A DNA stretch of 22,675 nt from CAZVED01 sp964626205 (GCA_964626205.1 CAZVED010000014.1:1-22675); one strand, 5' to 3'. Counted from the stretch's first letter, positions 8,584-15,506 are shown. The notes: generated from the sequence alone by a model not told the origin. Made by a program: numbers and translations.

Positions 8584-9387
8584 ATGACCATCACGACCGG
8601 CATCATCCTCGGTATCGTGCAGGGACTCACGGAGTTCCTGCCGATTTCCAGTTCCGGCCATCTCATCCTGGCGCGGGAGTTTTTCGGTTTCGAAACGCCG
8701 CATCCGTTGGCAGTCGATGCCGTGCTGCAGCTCGCGACGATCCTCGCGGTGGGCATCTACTTCTTCCGCGACTTCCTCGCGCTCGCAGTCTCGGCAGCAC
8801 GCATGCTTGTTGGTAAGCCTGTCGAAGCGGCACAACGCACGATGGTCTGGGCTATCATTCTCGGCACCATTCCGGTCGTCGTGGCAGGTCTCCTGTTGGA
8901 AGACCTCATGGAGACGTCCTTCCGCAGTGCGGGGGTCGTTGCCGTCATGCTTGTCGCAGGCGGCTTGCTCATGCTCACGGCCGAGCGTATGGCGCGACAG
9001 GACGCTGTGCTCACGGTACGCAAAGGTATCGCGGTCGGCTTCTTTCAGATGCTCGCGCTCGTTCCTGGCGTGTCGCGTTCCGGCGCGACCATTTCTGGCG
9101 GGTTATTGCTGGGTTTCACGCGCGAGGCAGCCGCGCGGTTCAGTTTCCTTCTCGCGTTTCCGGCCATTCTCGGCTCCGGGCTCAAGAAGCTTCTCGAACT
9201 TGGTGCAGATCCGGTCTTGTCCATGATCGCCGTTCCACTTACGGCGAGTTTCGCGGCGGCATTCGTGGTAGGGCTTGTGTGCATTCATTACTTGTTGCGC
9301 TATCTCCGTACGCGCTCGCTACACGTCTTTGTCTGGTATCGGTTTGTGCTGGCAGCGGTCACTGTCCTTGCGCTCGTTGTCGCATAG
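8584..9387 (+). CDS. uppP: Undecaprenyl-diphosphate phosphatase (UppP/BacA)
   Basis: Integral membrane phosphatase that recycles undecaprenyl diphosphate to the monophosphate carrier for cell-wall synthesis; over-expression gives bacitracin resistance in known members. It has 267 residues and about eight hydrophobic helices. The diagnostic motifs are both present: GIVQGLTEFLPISSSGHL (10-27) with the catalytic Glu, and PGVSRSGAT, the second repeat with the catalytic Arg/Ser region. ATG 8584 is chosen because the family begins a few residues before this motif; the frame is open further upstream but only inside the preceding gene. It has one base between it and the thioredoxin gene and no Shine-Dalgarno, suggesting coupled translation. 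It ends at a bidirectional terminator. Confidence 0.96.
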   Translation: MTITTGIILGIVQGLTEFLPISSSGHLILAREFFGFETPHPLAVDAVLQLATILAVGIYFFRDFLALAVSAARMLVGKPVEAAQRTMVWAIILGTIPVVVAGLLLEDLMETSFRSAGVVAVMLVAGGLLMLTAERMARQDAVLTVRKGIAVGFFQMLALVPGVSRSGATISGGLLLGFTREAAARFSFLLAFPAILGSGLKKLLELGADPVLSMIAVPLTASFAAAFVVGLVCIHYLLRYLRTRSLHVFVWYRFVLAAVTVLALVVA

Positions 9388-9415
9388 ACGACGTAGCAAC
9401 GCTTCGTCCAAAAGA

Positions 9416-9447
9416 AAAAACGGACTCCTTCGTGGGAGTCCGTTTTT
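9416..9447. terminator. Bidirectional intrinsic terminator between convergent genes
   Basis: An 8-bp stem cggactcc/ggagtccg (9421-9428 with 9435-9442) is flanked by an A-run on the left and five T on the right (9443-9447). It closes uppP on the plus strand and the minus-strand gene ending at 9462. Confidence 0.92.
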
Positions 9448-9461
9448 GTGCTGTCCGAGAT

Positions 9462-10091
9462 TCATTCCGTGCAGCGCACCTGCACCGGGTAGCTCTCCGC
9501 AATCGTACACGATGTCTGGTTCACACATCCTGCTGCAAGACATTCCCATCCTTGCGCGACGCAGACGGCGCGCTCGGCGCCCGGCAGCATGGCGCAGGTT
9601 TGCCCTGACGCGCATGGTGAGGTGACGTCACAGACTGTGCCGACCGCCTTTGGTGGTGCGACGAGGTCGAAGCAATGATACCCGGCAGGGTGCTCCCAGA
9701 CCTGCGCATACGGGTCCATCATGACCGGCCGGTTTACGCCTTTAGGAAGTTCCTCCGAGGACTGTGTGAAGGTCGCGCAGAGGCTATAGGACATGGGGCC
9801 GGTGGCAGTGTACTCGTACGCCGCGCCAGTCTCCGGGTCGGTAATCGAGCGGACGTAGTAGAGTCGTGCCGTTTCCTGCCGTACGAGCTCGTCGAGGGAC
9901 GCAGGAAGCGTGCCGGTGTTCGCGGTGTGCAGGTCGACTGCCGAGGCGATCTGTTGGAGGTCGCTCACACGCTGGTCGTCGAATCGCATCTCGCGTTGTG
10001 TGCTGGGCGCGCCGGCGATGAAGAGTCCTGCGACGATGGCGGCCGCGACCATCAGAACCGCGGCGCCACCGAAGAGTTTTGCGCCGTTCAT
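9462..10091 (-). CDS. Cysteine-rich exported/anchored protein of unknown function
   Basis: 209 residues. One N-terminal hydrophobic anchor (about 8-27), then a helix (about 36-60) followed by TGTLPASLDEL, a pattern common in pseudopilin-like or anchored proteins of Patescibacteria, then a beta-type domain, and a C-terminal Cys-rich region. There are ten cysteines, all outside the membrane (105, 140, 154, 160, 166, 177, 184, 189, 195, 207), so disulfide bonds are likely. Its start overlaps the stop of the DUF5671 gene (10088-10091), so they form an operon. It lies beside the VKOR/CcdA operon on the opposite strand. I cannot name a family; type IV pilin-like secretion is a possibility, but no prepilin cleavage motif is clear. 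Confidence 0.8.
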   Translation of the reverse strand: MNGAKLFGGAAVLMVAAAIVAGLFIAGAPSTQREMRFDDQRVSDLQQIASAVDLHTANTGTLPASLDELVRQETARLYYVRSITDPETGAAYEYTATGPMSYSLCATFTQSSEELPKGVNRPVMMDPYAQVWEHPAGYHCFDLVAPPKAVGTVCDVTSPCASGQTCAMLPGAERAVCVAQGWECLAAGCVNQTSCTIAESYPVQVRCTE

Positions 10092-10714
10092 ACGTTCTTC
10101 TCGTCAGTACCGAGATCCCAGCGGTAATAGCCGAAGATCATGCCGGCGATGAGCAGGACGGTTGCGACTTTGAGCGTGAAGCGCATGGTGAGCTCGCCAC
10201 CGAGCAGGCCCATGAGCAGCGCGATGAGGTCGCCAATGATGACGGCGGCAGCGACGAACAGCGTGAAGTAGACGAGCCACTTCCGTACTTTCGAGGCCTG
10301 CTTCGACGGATCCTTCGCAAGCGCCTTCCTCGTGGAGGACGTCAGCCAGAAGTAGATCGGGAATGCCACGATGAGCGCGGAGACCGCGAAGCGAACGCCG
10401 TCCGTGTTCACGTAGTCCGTGAGCGGGTCCGGGAACGCCATGGTGATGAAGTGGAACAGCAACGCTCCGAAGTTGTAGGCGCTGATGTACAGCGTCACGA
10501 ACATAAGGAGATAGAGGAAGCCTTCCTTTGCCGATGTGTACGGTTTCCGGCGCGGGACTGGGACGCCAGAGACGACGCTGTCGCCGAATGAGGCAAGAGC
10601 CGCAGTGACCTCGTCATCTGGCCAACCCTCTTTCTTGAGCGCGGTACCGAGCTCCTCTTTCGAGGCACCCTTCGCGAGCGCGTCGCGGATGAAATCGTGG
10701 ATGTCGTAGGACAT
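10088..10714 (-). CDS. DUF5671 domain membrane protein
   Basis: 208 residues. The N-terminal 45 residues form a small helical motif (FIRDALAKGASKEELGTAL...GWPDDEV) often found before membrane domains in Patescibacteria. A basic linker follows, then four to five hydrophobic helices (about 65-92, 106-124, 145-170, 178-197) with the YLLMFVTLYISAYNFGALLF stretch typical of DUF5671. The function of the domain is unknown. A weak Shine-Dalgarno-like AAAGGAAA precedes the start. It is first in a two-gene operon with the Cys-rich protein. An upstream extended -10 at 10798-10806 fits transcription from the divergent region. Confidence 0.82.
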   Translation of the reverse strand: MSYDIHDFIRDALAKGASKEELGTALKKEGWPDDEVTAALASFGDSVVSGVPVPRRKPYTSAKEGFLYLLMFVTLYISAYNFGALLFHFITMAFPDPLTDYVNTDGVRFAVSALIVAFPIYFWLTSSTRKALAKDPSKQASKVRKWLVYFTLFVAAAVIIGDLIALLMGLLGGELTMRFTLKVATVLLIAGMIFGYYRWDLGTDEKNV

Positions 10715-10797
10715 GTGATTTTCCTTTCAAATGAGCGATGTCACGGGAGCGGTTTGCTCGTGTGGCATCGGAGCGTCAATAAGGGACGTCAAGAGAA

Positions 10798-10806
10798 AGC
10801 ATAGCA
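10798..10806 (-). promoter_or_regulatory. Extended -10 promoter of the DUF5671 operon
   Basis: Read on the minus strand: TGC-TATGCT (hexamer at 10798-10803, TG element at 10805-10806). This predicts a start near 10791 and a leader of about 75 nt. No convincing -35 is seen. Confidence 0.5.
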
Positions 10807-10819
10807 TGTTTTCGTGCGG

Positions 10820-10848
10820 TTGACAGTCGATGTCCGGCAGGGGAGACT
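10820..10848 (+). promoter_or_regulatory. Promoter of the orphan gene at 10881
   Basis: TTGACA (10820-10825, perfect), 17 nt, GAGACT (10843-10848), which resembles the TAGACT boxes elsewhere in this window but lacks the first T. Its predicted start near 10855 leaves room for the Shine-Dalgarno at 10869. Confidence 0.55.
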
Positions 10849-10880
10849 TATGCGGTCATCGTTCTTTTAAGGAGGCAGGC

Positions 10881-11507
10881 ATGTCCCAAAGCGCCTATCC
10901 TAACGAGCTCGCGAAGATGCTGCTCGATCACTGTCCCGTTCCAGGACTCGTGAACCGCATCTGGCCGAAGCTGCAGACGTTCATCACGCGCGCGGTGTCG
11001 GATACGTACCCGCTGGCGCCGGAAGGCATCTTCGATCCCGAGCGCGTGCGCGCGGCGGTGGAGGGAGGCCTGGGGACCGCGGTCGGCTCGGTGCGGTTCG
11101 TGTCCATGTCCGACGACGGTCCGTTCGCGGATCTGGAGACAGGCGACATGATCACCTACGTCCTCCGCTCCTTGGGAGCGAATCGGACGGAAGCATTCAA
11201 TGCCATCGCGCTCCATCCGGAAGGCAGGCGGTTTCGTGAAGCGTTCTTCACCGAGCTCGGCAATCCAATCATCAGCGCGTTCTTCAGCGAACACCAGGCC
11301 GCGTTCGCGGCGCCGGGTGACATGGAGACGTACAAAATCATCCTCGCGGGGCCGACGTTCATCCTGCTGTTCTTCCTCGGGTACCTGTTCGCGGGAAACG
11401 AGGAAGGGGTCGACGCCATGCTGCCGCTCGTCGAGCTCCTGCCGTACGCTGTCCCGTTCGCCGAGCCGTTTGCCGAGCTCGGAACGTGGATCGTCTTCGT
11501 GAAGTGA
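10881..11507 (+). CDS. Hypothetical protein with one hydrophobic segment
   Basis: 208 residues, family not recognised. It starts MSQSAYPNELAKMLLDHCPV; the first 145 residues are soluble and mixed helical, followed by one strongly hydrophobic segment (about 151-167, containing FILLFFLGYLF) and a hydrophobic C-terminus with repeated PFAEPFAEL. There is no signal peptide, so the N-terminal part should be cytoplasmic. The start is set by a strong Shine-Dalgarno AAGGAGGC (10869-10876) four to five bases before ATG 10881; the frame opens earlier but into the promoter. It is monocistronic with its own promoter and terminator. No function can be proposed. Confidence 0.75.
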   Translation: MSQSAYPNELAKMLLDHCPVPGLVNRIWPKLQTFITRAVSDTYPLAPEGIFDPERVRAAVEGGLGTAVGSVRFVSMSDDGPFADLETGDMITYVLRSLGANRTEAFNAIALHPEGRRFREAFFTELGNPIISAFFSEHQAAFAAPGDMETYKIILAGPTFILLFFLGYLFAGNEEGVDAMLPLVELLPYAVPFAEPFAELGTWIVFVK

Positions 11508-11523
11508 CCTCCTGACGATCTGT

Positions 11524-11552
11524 AATGCTCCGCGGAACGCGGAGCATTTTTT
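11524..11552 (+). terminator. Intrinsic terminator of the orphan gene
   Basis: Stem aatgctccgc/gcggagcatt (11524-11533 with 11539-11548), loop ggaac, followed by a T-run to 11552. Confidence 0.92.
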
Positions 11553-11566
11553 GTTATGGTCAGGAG

Positions 11567-11607
11567 GTCATTGCGAGTGGGTCGACCTCGACCCCGAAGC
11601 AATCCCG
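11567..11607. repeat. Half copy of the palindromic CATTGCGAG / CGAAGCAATCCCG repeat (copy A)
   Basis: It starts gtcattgcgag (11567-11577), has a different middle (tgggtcgacctcgacc), and ends with the shared core cgaagcaatcccg (11595-11607). The second, inverted half seen in copies B and C is absent; unrelated sequence follows. It lies between the terminators of two convergent genes. Confidence 0.75.
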
Positions 11608-11670
11608 CCCTTCAGCAGGTCAATCTCGTTCTCAGGACAGGACCCCATCAGTTTATTGAAAAGGATAAAG

Positions 11671-11691
11671 AAAACCCCGCTCAGTGAGCGG
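11671..11691 (-). terminator. Probable terminator of the 96-aa coiled-coil gene
   Basis: On the minus strand ccgctc-act-gagcgg (11677-11691) is followed by GG and TTTT. The stem is short and the T-run modest; it starts 12 nt after the stop codon at 11704. Confidence 0.6.
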
Positions 11692-11703
11692 AGCGGATGA
11701 ACG

Positions 11704-11994
11704 TCAGTTGAGCGTGTGGTCGCCGATCGCGGTGATGCACGGCACGGCGAGCGTCGTTGCGCGCGGTCGCGGCTCCGGGGGAGCGTTCGCCGCGCGGAGC
11801 TTCTCCATCGCGCACCGGAGATGCTCCCATGCCCGATCGAGTGCTTCATTTGCGGCTTGGAGTTCGGCGCCGGCGTCGTGCAGCTTTTCCGTGCTCCGTC
11901 GGTTCAGGTCGGTCGCTTCGCGAAGTTTCGCAAGCGACGCCTGCAGGCTGTCGTTTACGTCGCTCTCCTTCACCAGCGGATCTTTCATTTCCAT
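11704..11994 (-). CDS. Small coiled-coil protein, unknown function
   Basis: 96 residues. After a charged start (MEMKDPLVKESDVNDS), residues about 15-70 form a continuous amphipathic helix of the coiled-coil type, rich in Ala, Leu, Glu, Arg (LAKLREATDLNRRSTEKL, then AANEALDRAWEHLRCAMEKL). The tail is Pro-rich. There is no signal or membrane segment. Start: AAGGAGCACGAC-ATG, with Shine-Dalgarno about 7 nt upstream. It lies just downstream of the membrane coiled-coil gene, in the same direction, but with a terminator and a new promoter between. The start context (GGAGCACGACATGG) is shared with that gene. It could be a structural or partner protein; no family recognised. Confidence 0.72.
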   Translation of the reverse strand: MEMKDPLVKESDVNDSLQASLAKLREATDLNRRSTEKLHDAGAELQAANEALDRAWEHLRCAMEKLRAANAPPEPRPRATTLAVPCITAIGDHTLN

Positions 11995-12020
11995 GTCGTG
12001 CTCCTTGCTACTGCTGGGCC

Positions 12021-12050
12021 AGCTTAGGCCGCGGAAGTACGTATTGTCAA
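12021..12050 (-). promoter_or_regulatory. Promoter of the 96-aa coiled-coil gene
   Basis: Minus strand TTGACA (12045-12050), 18 nt, TAAGCT (12021-12026). It lies directly after the T-run of the preceding terminator. Confidence 0.7.
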
Positions 12051-12053
12051 TAC

Positions 12054-12076
12054 AAAAACCCCGCCGAGCGGCGGGG
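12054..12076 (-). terminator. Intrinsic terminator of the membrane coiled-coil gene
   Basis: Minus strand ccccgcc-gctc-ggcgggg (12059-12076) followed by TTTTT (12054-12058). It is 8 nt after the stop at 12085. Confidence 0.92.
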
Positions 12077-12084
12077 TACGGGAG

Positions 12085-13335
12085 TCATTCGCGGTCGCGG
12101 TCTATGAGGAATGCGATGTCCTCCGATGTGGTCGCATCTGGAACGGAGTCGGGAGTCGACGCTGGGGCGACGTCAGGCTCATTGCTCGAAGCCGTTTCCA
12201 CCACCTCGCGCGCGAGGCCGCGTTGGAGGAGATAATCGAACAAATCTTTCTCGCCTGCAAGGTCGAGCTGGTCGAGCGTCGTACCGCGCCGAATGAGGAA
12301 GTCGGTCACCTCGTCATCGAGCTCCTTCGGGAAGCGGATGGATGTCGCGCGTTGAGGCGTATCCTCGCGGATACGCTCGTTGACTTCGAGCACGGCGAGG
12401 TAAGGCGTCACGTCCTGCGTGAGGCGGTCCATCCCTTCCGATGGAACGAGCGCCGAGATCCGGTCTTTCAGCGCGTCGAAGCGCTCTTCCCTCGCTTTCT
12501 TTGCGAGCGCGCGTTGATATTCGAGCGGTATCGTTTTCGCTTCGAGACAGAGAGTGGTCGCCTGGTTGACGAGGTCCATGTATCGGTCGTAGGTCTGGCG
12601 AAGAACAGCGTCGTAGCGTTCGGTCTTCCCCTTGAGCTCGTCGAGGAGCGGAAGGGCGTTCCGGAACGCGGCGATGTCGGCCTCCAGTGTCGCGATGGCA
12701 CCTTTTTTCACCTTGAGCCATGTCCGCATGTCGGGGAGCAGGGCGGTGTGAAAATGCTGCAGGGCATCGTAGGTGAGCGTGTAGGCGAATCCTGCAACAA
12801 GCGTGATGGTGATGCTGTTGAGAATGGAATCTGCCGCGAGACGATTGGCGAGGCCAACCACGTTCGCGATGATGCCGCTTCCTGCGGCGGCGAGCATGGC
12901 ATAGCTCATGAGGCGAAGGATCGAGGATTCGGTACGTTGGTGGTAGCCGATGGTCACGCCGGAGGAGGCTTTCGCCAAGGCATACGTAATGATGCCGAGG
13001 ACGGGAATGCCGTGCGGGATTCCGCTGATGAGCAAGGTGATTCCTGCGCCGACGGCGAAGGCAAGGGCGGCGGATACTGCGGCGAAGCGGGGCTTCGTCG
13101 ATTGGTCCGGCGACGGTTGCGAGGCGAGACACGTCGCATGGGCGATGCTTGCCTGCAAGGGGATGTCGCGCCGTACCTGCTGCTCCATGGAGGCGAGAAT
13201 CTTTTCTCGCGGCCAGTGGCCGAACAGCAGGCGATAATCGACCGGAGTCGGTATCACCTCTTTATCCGTCGTGATGCGGTAGGTGCGGACAGCTTTGGAG
13301 GGCGACGATTCCAGCAGTTCTTTTCCAGCGACCAT
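12085..13335 (-). CDS. Four-helix membrane protein with long coiled coil, unknown function
   Basis: 416 residues, family not recognised. Residues 1-80 are soluble; four hydrophobic helices follow at about 84-104, 108-128, 140-162 and 172-192; then a long charged, mainly helical region (about 205-345) with coiled-coil character; then a segment around RFPKELDDEVTDFLIRRGTTLDQLDL (345-370) that looks like a small globular element; and an acidic Pro/Ser tail. Both ends should be cytoplasmic. Start: GGAGCACGAC-ATG with a Shine-Dalgarno and a promoter at 13384-13411. It is monocistronic by its own terminator. It might scaffold or sense at the membrane, but nothing fixes that. Confidence 0.75.
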   Translation of the reverse strand: MVAGKELLESSPSKAVRTYRITTDKEVIPTPVDYRLLFGHWPREKILASMEQQVRRDIPLQASIAHATCLASQPSPDQSTKPRFAAVSAALAFAVGAGITLLISGIPHGIPVLGIITYALAKASSGVTIGYHQRTESSILRLMSYAMLAAAGSGIIANVVGLANRLAADSILNSITITLVAGFAYTLTYDALQHFHTALLPDMRTWLKVKKGAIATLEADIAAFRNALPLLDELKGKTERYDAVLRQTYDRYMDLVNQATTLCLEAKTIPLEYQRALAKKAREERFDALKDRISALVPSEGMDRLTQDVTPYLAVLEVNERIREDTPQRATSIRFPKELDDEVTDFLIRRGTTLDQLDLAGEKDLFDYLLQRGLAREVVETASSNEPDVAPASTPDSVPDATTSEDIAFLIDRDRE

Positions 13336-13383
13336 GTCGTGCTCCGTAGAAAGGGCGTGACGGACAGATGTTCCGTCGCGGCG

Positions 13384-13411
13384 AGCCTATCATCCGGGGA
13401 GGTGCTGTCAA
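13384..13411 (-). promoter_or_regulatory. Promoter of the membrane coiled-coil gene
   Basis: Minus strand TTGACA (13406-13411), 16 nt, TAGGCT (13384-13389). Confidence 0.68.
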
Positions 13412-13444
13412 GGCGGGGAAGCGTCCCCGAAACGGTGGCATAAA

Positions 13445-13476
13445 AGAAAACCGCTCGCGTACTGCGAGCGGTTTTC
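13445..13476 (-). terminator. Terminator of tRNA-Pro, symmetric
   Basis: A stem of up to 14 bp agaaaaccgctcgc/gcgagcggttttct (13445-13458 with 13464-13477), loop of 5 nt, abuts the tRNA 3' end. A/T runs on both sides would let it act in either direction. Confidence 0.9.
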
Positions 13477-13552
13477 TGGTCGGGGCGACAGGACTTGAAC
13501 CTGCGGCCTCATCGTCCCGAACGATGCGCGCTACCAACTGCGCTACGCCCCG
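13477..13552 (-). tRNA. tRNA-Pro (anticodon CGG)
   Basis: A full cloverleaf on the minus strand: acceptor CGGGGCG/CGCCCCG, D arm GCGC-AGTTGGTA-GCGC, anticodon arm CATCG-TTCGGGA-CGATG with anticodon CGG reading CCG codons, T arm GCAGG-TTCAAGT-CCTGT, discriminator A and an encoded CCA. It has its own promoter and terminator. Confidence 0.95.
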
Positions 13553-13563
13553 ACAACGGAAGT

Positions 13564-13592
13564 AGCATAAGGCATCGGTCGTGGTCTGGCAA
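13564..13592 (-). promoter_or_regulatory. Promoter of tRNA-Pro
   Basis: Minus strand TTGCCA (13587-13592), 17 nt, TATGCT (13564-13569); predicted start a few bases before the tRNA 5' end. Confidence 0.75.
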
Positions 13593-13608
13593 GGGGGAGG
13601 ACGGGACG

Positions 13609-13641
13609 AAAAACCCGCCTCCTCAGGATGAGATGGCGGGT
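13609..13641 (-). terminator. Intrinsic terminator of the 175-aa anchored protein gene
   Basis: Minus strand acccgcc (13635-13641) pairs with ggcgggt (13613-13619), with part of the long loop also able to pair, followed by TTTT. It lies just after the stop at 13652. Confidence 0.82.
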
Positions 13642-13651
13642 CAAAGGGAGC

Positions 13652-14179
13652 TTATTCGAGCGGCACGGGTTCCTTGCGGAGCGCGTGATGCATGCGCACC
13701 GGGTCGGCGAGCACGCAGCCAAGCAGGTTCGTCGCGGCGCGGTCCGCCGCGAGGATGCGCTCGATGATGGCGACGCGCTCCTCAGGGGTGCCGTTCGTGA
13801 GCTGGTGGAACATCCGCGCACGGTGCTCTGGGTCGTAGTAGGCGGTGAAGCGGTTCACGATGCGATCCGTGGCGTCTTGCAGCGCGTACCCGTTCATGCC
13901 GTGCACGAAGGGGAGCAGGCCGAGAGCGAGCGAGCGCTCCGGGGAGTCCGGGAGAAGCTCGCCGTTCAGCGTGCGCCAGACGATGTTGCGCTGGACGCGA
14001 TCGAAGTCCGTGTTCCGGCATCCGGAATCGTTGGCAGCAGCGTTGTTCGTGGCGACCGATTCAGTAGTCGCGGTCGGCGTGGTCGGTCGGGAGCGCAAAA
14101 AAACCGGTAGCACGACGGCAGCAGACGCGGTCATGATGCAGAAAAAGTACAGCAGCGTCTTCTTCGTTTGATACTCCAT
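13652..14179 (-). CDS. Small membrane-anchored protein, unknown function
   Basis: 175 residues. It begins MEYQTKK, with one hydrophobic segment (about 8-28) and then a Thr/Ala/Asn-rich low-complexity linker (about 30-52), so the rest faces outward. The C-terminal domain (about 53-175) is helical, with two cysteines (54 and about 154) that could form one disulfide. The start at 14179 is chosen by the Shine-Dalgarno AAGGAGG 4 nt upstream; the frame runs 12 codons further but into the leader. It has a good promoter (14206-14234) and terminator, so it is monocistronic. No family recognised. Confidence 0.75.
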   Translation of the reverse strand: MEYQTKKTLLYFFCIMTASAAVVLPVFLRSRPTTPTATTESVATNNAAANDSGCRNTDFDRVQRNIVWRTLNGELLPDSPERSLALGLLPFVHGMNGYALQDATDRIVNRFTAYYDPEHRARMFHQLTNGTPEERVAIIERILAADRAATNLLGCVLADPVRMHHALRKEPVPLE

Positions 14180-14205
14180 GGTTCCTCCTTGTGCTGGAAC
14201 GGCTG

Positions 14206-14234
14206 ACCGTAGCAATCGATCGATGGTTTGTCAA
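14206..14234 (-). promoter_or_regulatory. Promoter of the 175-aa anchored protein gene
   Basis: Minus strand TTGACA (14229-14234), 17 nt, TACGGT (14206-14211). The -35 lies next to the left end of repeat copy B. Confidence 0.72.
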
Positions 14235-14237
14235 TTG

Positions 14238-14338
14238 TGTGTCATTGCGAGGGTGGGCGTACTCGCCTATCCGAAGCAATCCCGAACATGGACGGGATTG
14301 CTTCGGGGATTGAGTACAACCCCACTCGCAATGACACA
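14238..14338. repeat. Palindromic repeat, copy B (MITE/REP-like)
   Basis: About 100 bp with 14-bp perfect outer inverted repeats (tgtgtcattgcgag at 14238-14251, ctcgcaatgacaca at 14325-14338) and a 13-bp inner inverted repeat (cgaagcaatcccg 14272-14284, cgggattgcttcg 14293-14305; 8-nt loop). Its left 67 bp match copy C with one difference. The right end touches the T-run of the HMG-CoA reductase terminator. Confidence 0.9.
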
Positions 14339-14366
14339 AAAAAAGAAGCCCCCGAGAGGGAGCCTC
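14338..14366 (-). terminator. Intrinsic terminator of the HMG-CoA reductase gene
   Basis: Minus strand gaggctccc-tctc-gggggcttc (14345-14366, two wobble pairs) followed by seven T (14338-14344). It starts 3 nt after the stop codon and its T-run is shared with the end of repeat B. Confidence 0.85.
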
Positions 14367-14369
14367 GTC

Positions 14370-15506
14370 TTATGTTTTCCCGCGCAGTCGCCGGTGAGCG
14401 CCATCCACGCCTTCGCTGGCGAGCATGCGCAGCGCCGCGACGTTCTGCGTGAGTCCAACCGCCGCCATGATGCTCGCGAGGTCGCGCGCAGTCGTGACAC
14501 CCATGATCTTGCGTGCAATGCGTGCGATGGGCTCGTTCGTGGCGCCGCCTACCGTACCGACAGGAAGCGTCATCTCGAGCGTCCCGCGCACCATGGAGCC
14601 GGAATGGTTCCGGATGCGCGTGAGCGGACGGATGCCACCATGGTGCATCGCTTGCCCATGCAGCGCCGCTTCCACGGCACGCACGTCGTTTCCGGTCGCG
14701 GTCGCGACGGCGGAGATGCCGTTCGCGATGCCTTTGTTGTGCGTGACTGCGCGCGAGATGTCCTGTTCGGCGAAGGCTGCAAGATCCGCTATGCGCGAGG
14801 CAACACCGTAGTCGCCGACATCCCACATGCCGGTGGCCGTTACGCGCCATCCAGAACGGTGGTTCGTGCAGATCGACGTGTGACCGATGGGATCCACGAG
14901 CGTCTGCATGTCGTGTGCGAGCAGGTCGCCCATGCGCGTCACGATGTTCGCGCCCATCGCCTCGCCGGTGTCGGCCTCGATGTCGATGGCGACCGTCGGT
15001 CTGCCGCTGGCGTCCAAGACGAGCTTGGGGTAGAGCGCCTTGAGGCCGCCGCCATGCTTCACCATCGGATCCCACGTGCGATGCGCCTCGCGAATGAAGC
15101 GATCGCCGTATTCTTCGATTTGGTGGACCTTGAACTCCGGGCGCAGCACGTTGTGGAACAGGATCTGCCCGCGGACCGTGTTTCGCTTGGAAACGGTGAC
15201 GGTGATACCACCGCCTTTCGCGCCGATTTTCGCCGCATGGGAGAGTCCGGCAACGACGGAGACTTCTTCGGTCGCCATTGCCACAAGATGTTCGACGCCG
15301 TTCACTACGAGCGGCCCGGCGACGCAGAAGTGCAGCGGGTAGTGCCCGATGCCGTTCTCCGGAAACGGTCCTTTGCCGAAAGCGAGGAATGCGCTGGCCT
15401 GGTCGAGCAGGCCGAGGTCGGCGTTGGTGAGAATACCTTCCGCCAGCAGCGTTTGTCGGATCCGCCACGGTGAAAGTCCGCGCAAGGAACGTCGTTCTGA
15501 GGTCAT
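14370..15506 (-). CDS. mvaA: Class II (degradative-type) hydroxymethylglutaryl-CoA reductase, short C-terminus
   Basis: Interconverts HMG-CoA and mevalonate with NAD(P)H, the committing step of the mevalonate route to isoprenoids, or mevalonate breakdown. It has 378 residues. Motifs: ENGIG with catalytic Glu50, CVAGPL, TEEVSVVAG, GEAMGAN (181-187, cofactor), HNKGIANGI with catalytic Lys258, ATGND with catalytic Asp274, and PVGTVGGAT. Alignment from memory to Pseudomonas mevalonii enzyme (428 aa) is continuous to ...EGVDGAH, but the protein then ends RRLRGKT, so the LHARN motif with the catalytic His and the C-terminal flap are missing. ATG 15506 is supported by GGAGGAATC-ATG. It has its own promoter and terminator and lies between two copies of a palindromic repeat. 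The family is certain; activity is open. Confidence 0.92.
   Translation of the reverse strand: MTSERRSLRGLSPWRIRQTLLAEGILTNADLGLLDQASAFLAFGKGPFPENGIGHYPLHFCVAGPLVVNGVEHLVAMATEEVSVVAGLSHAAKIGAKGGGITVTVSKRNTVRGQILFHNVLRPEFKVHQIEEYGDRFIREAHRTWDPMVKHGGGLKALYPKLVLDASGRPTVAIDIEADTGEAMGANIVTRMGDLLAHDMQTLVDPIGHTSICTNHRSGWRVTATGMWDVGDYGVASRIADLAAFAEQDISRAVTHNKGIANGISAVATATGNDVRAVEAALHGQAMHHGGIRPLTRIRNHSGSMVRGTLEMTLPVGTVGGATNEPIARIARKIMGVTTARDLASIMAAVGLTQNVAALRMLASEGVDGAHRRLRGKT

Noticed and set aside
7401..8756. 451-aa open frame on the minus strand
   Set aside because: Antisense to the thioredoxin gene and uppP; Arg/Asp-rich shadow frame.
12223..13443. 406-aa open frame on the plus strand
   Set aside because: Opposite to the membrane coiled-coil gene, which has promoter, Shine-Dalgarno, terminator and plausible helices; the plus frame has none.
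14178..15473. 431-aa plus frame and 408-aa second minus frame over the HMG-CoA reductase
   Set aside because: The third frame encodes a clear HMG-CoA reductase; these two are shadows and run through repeat B.
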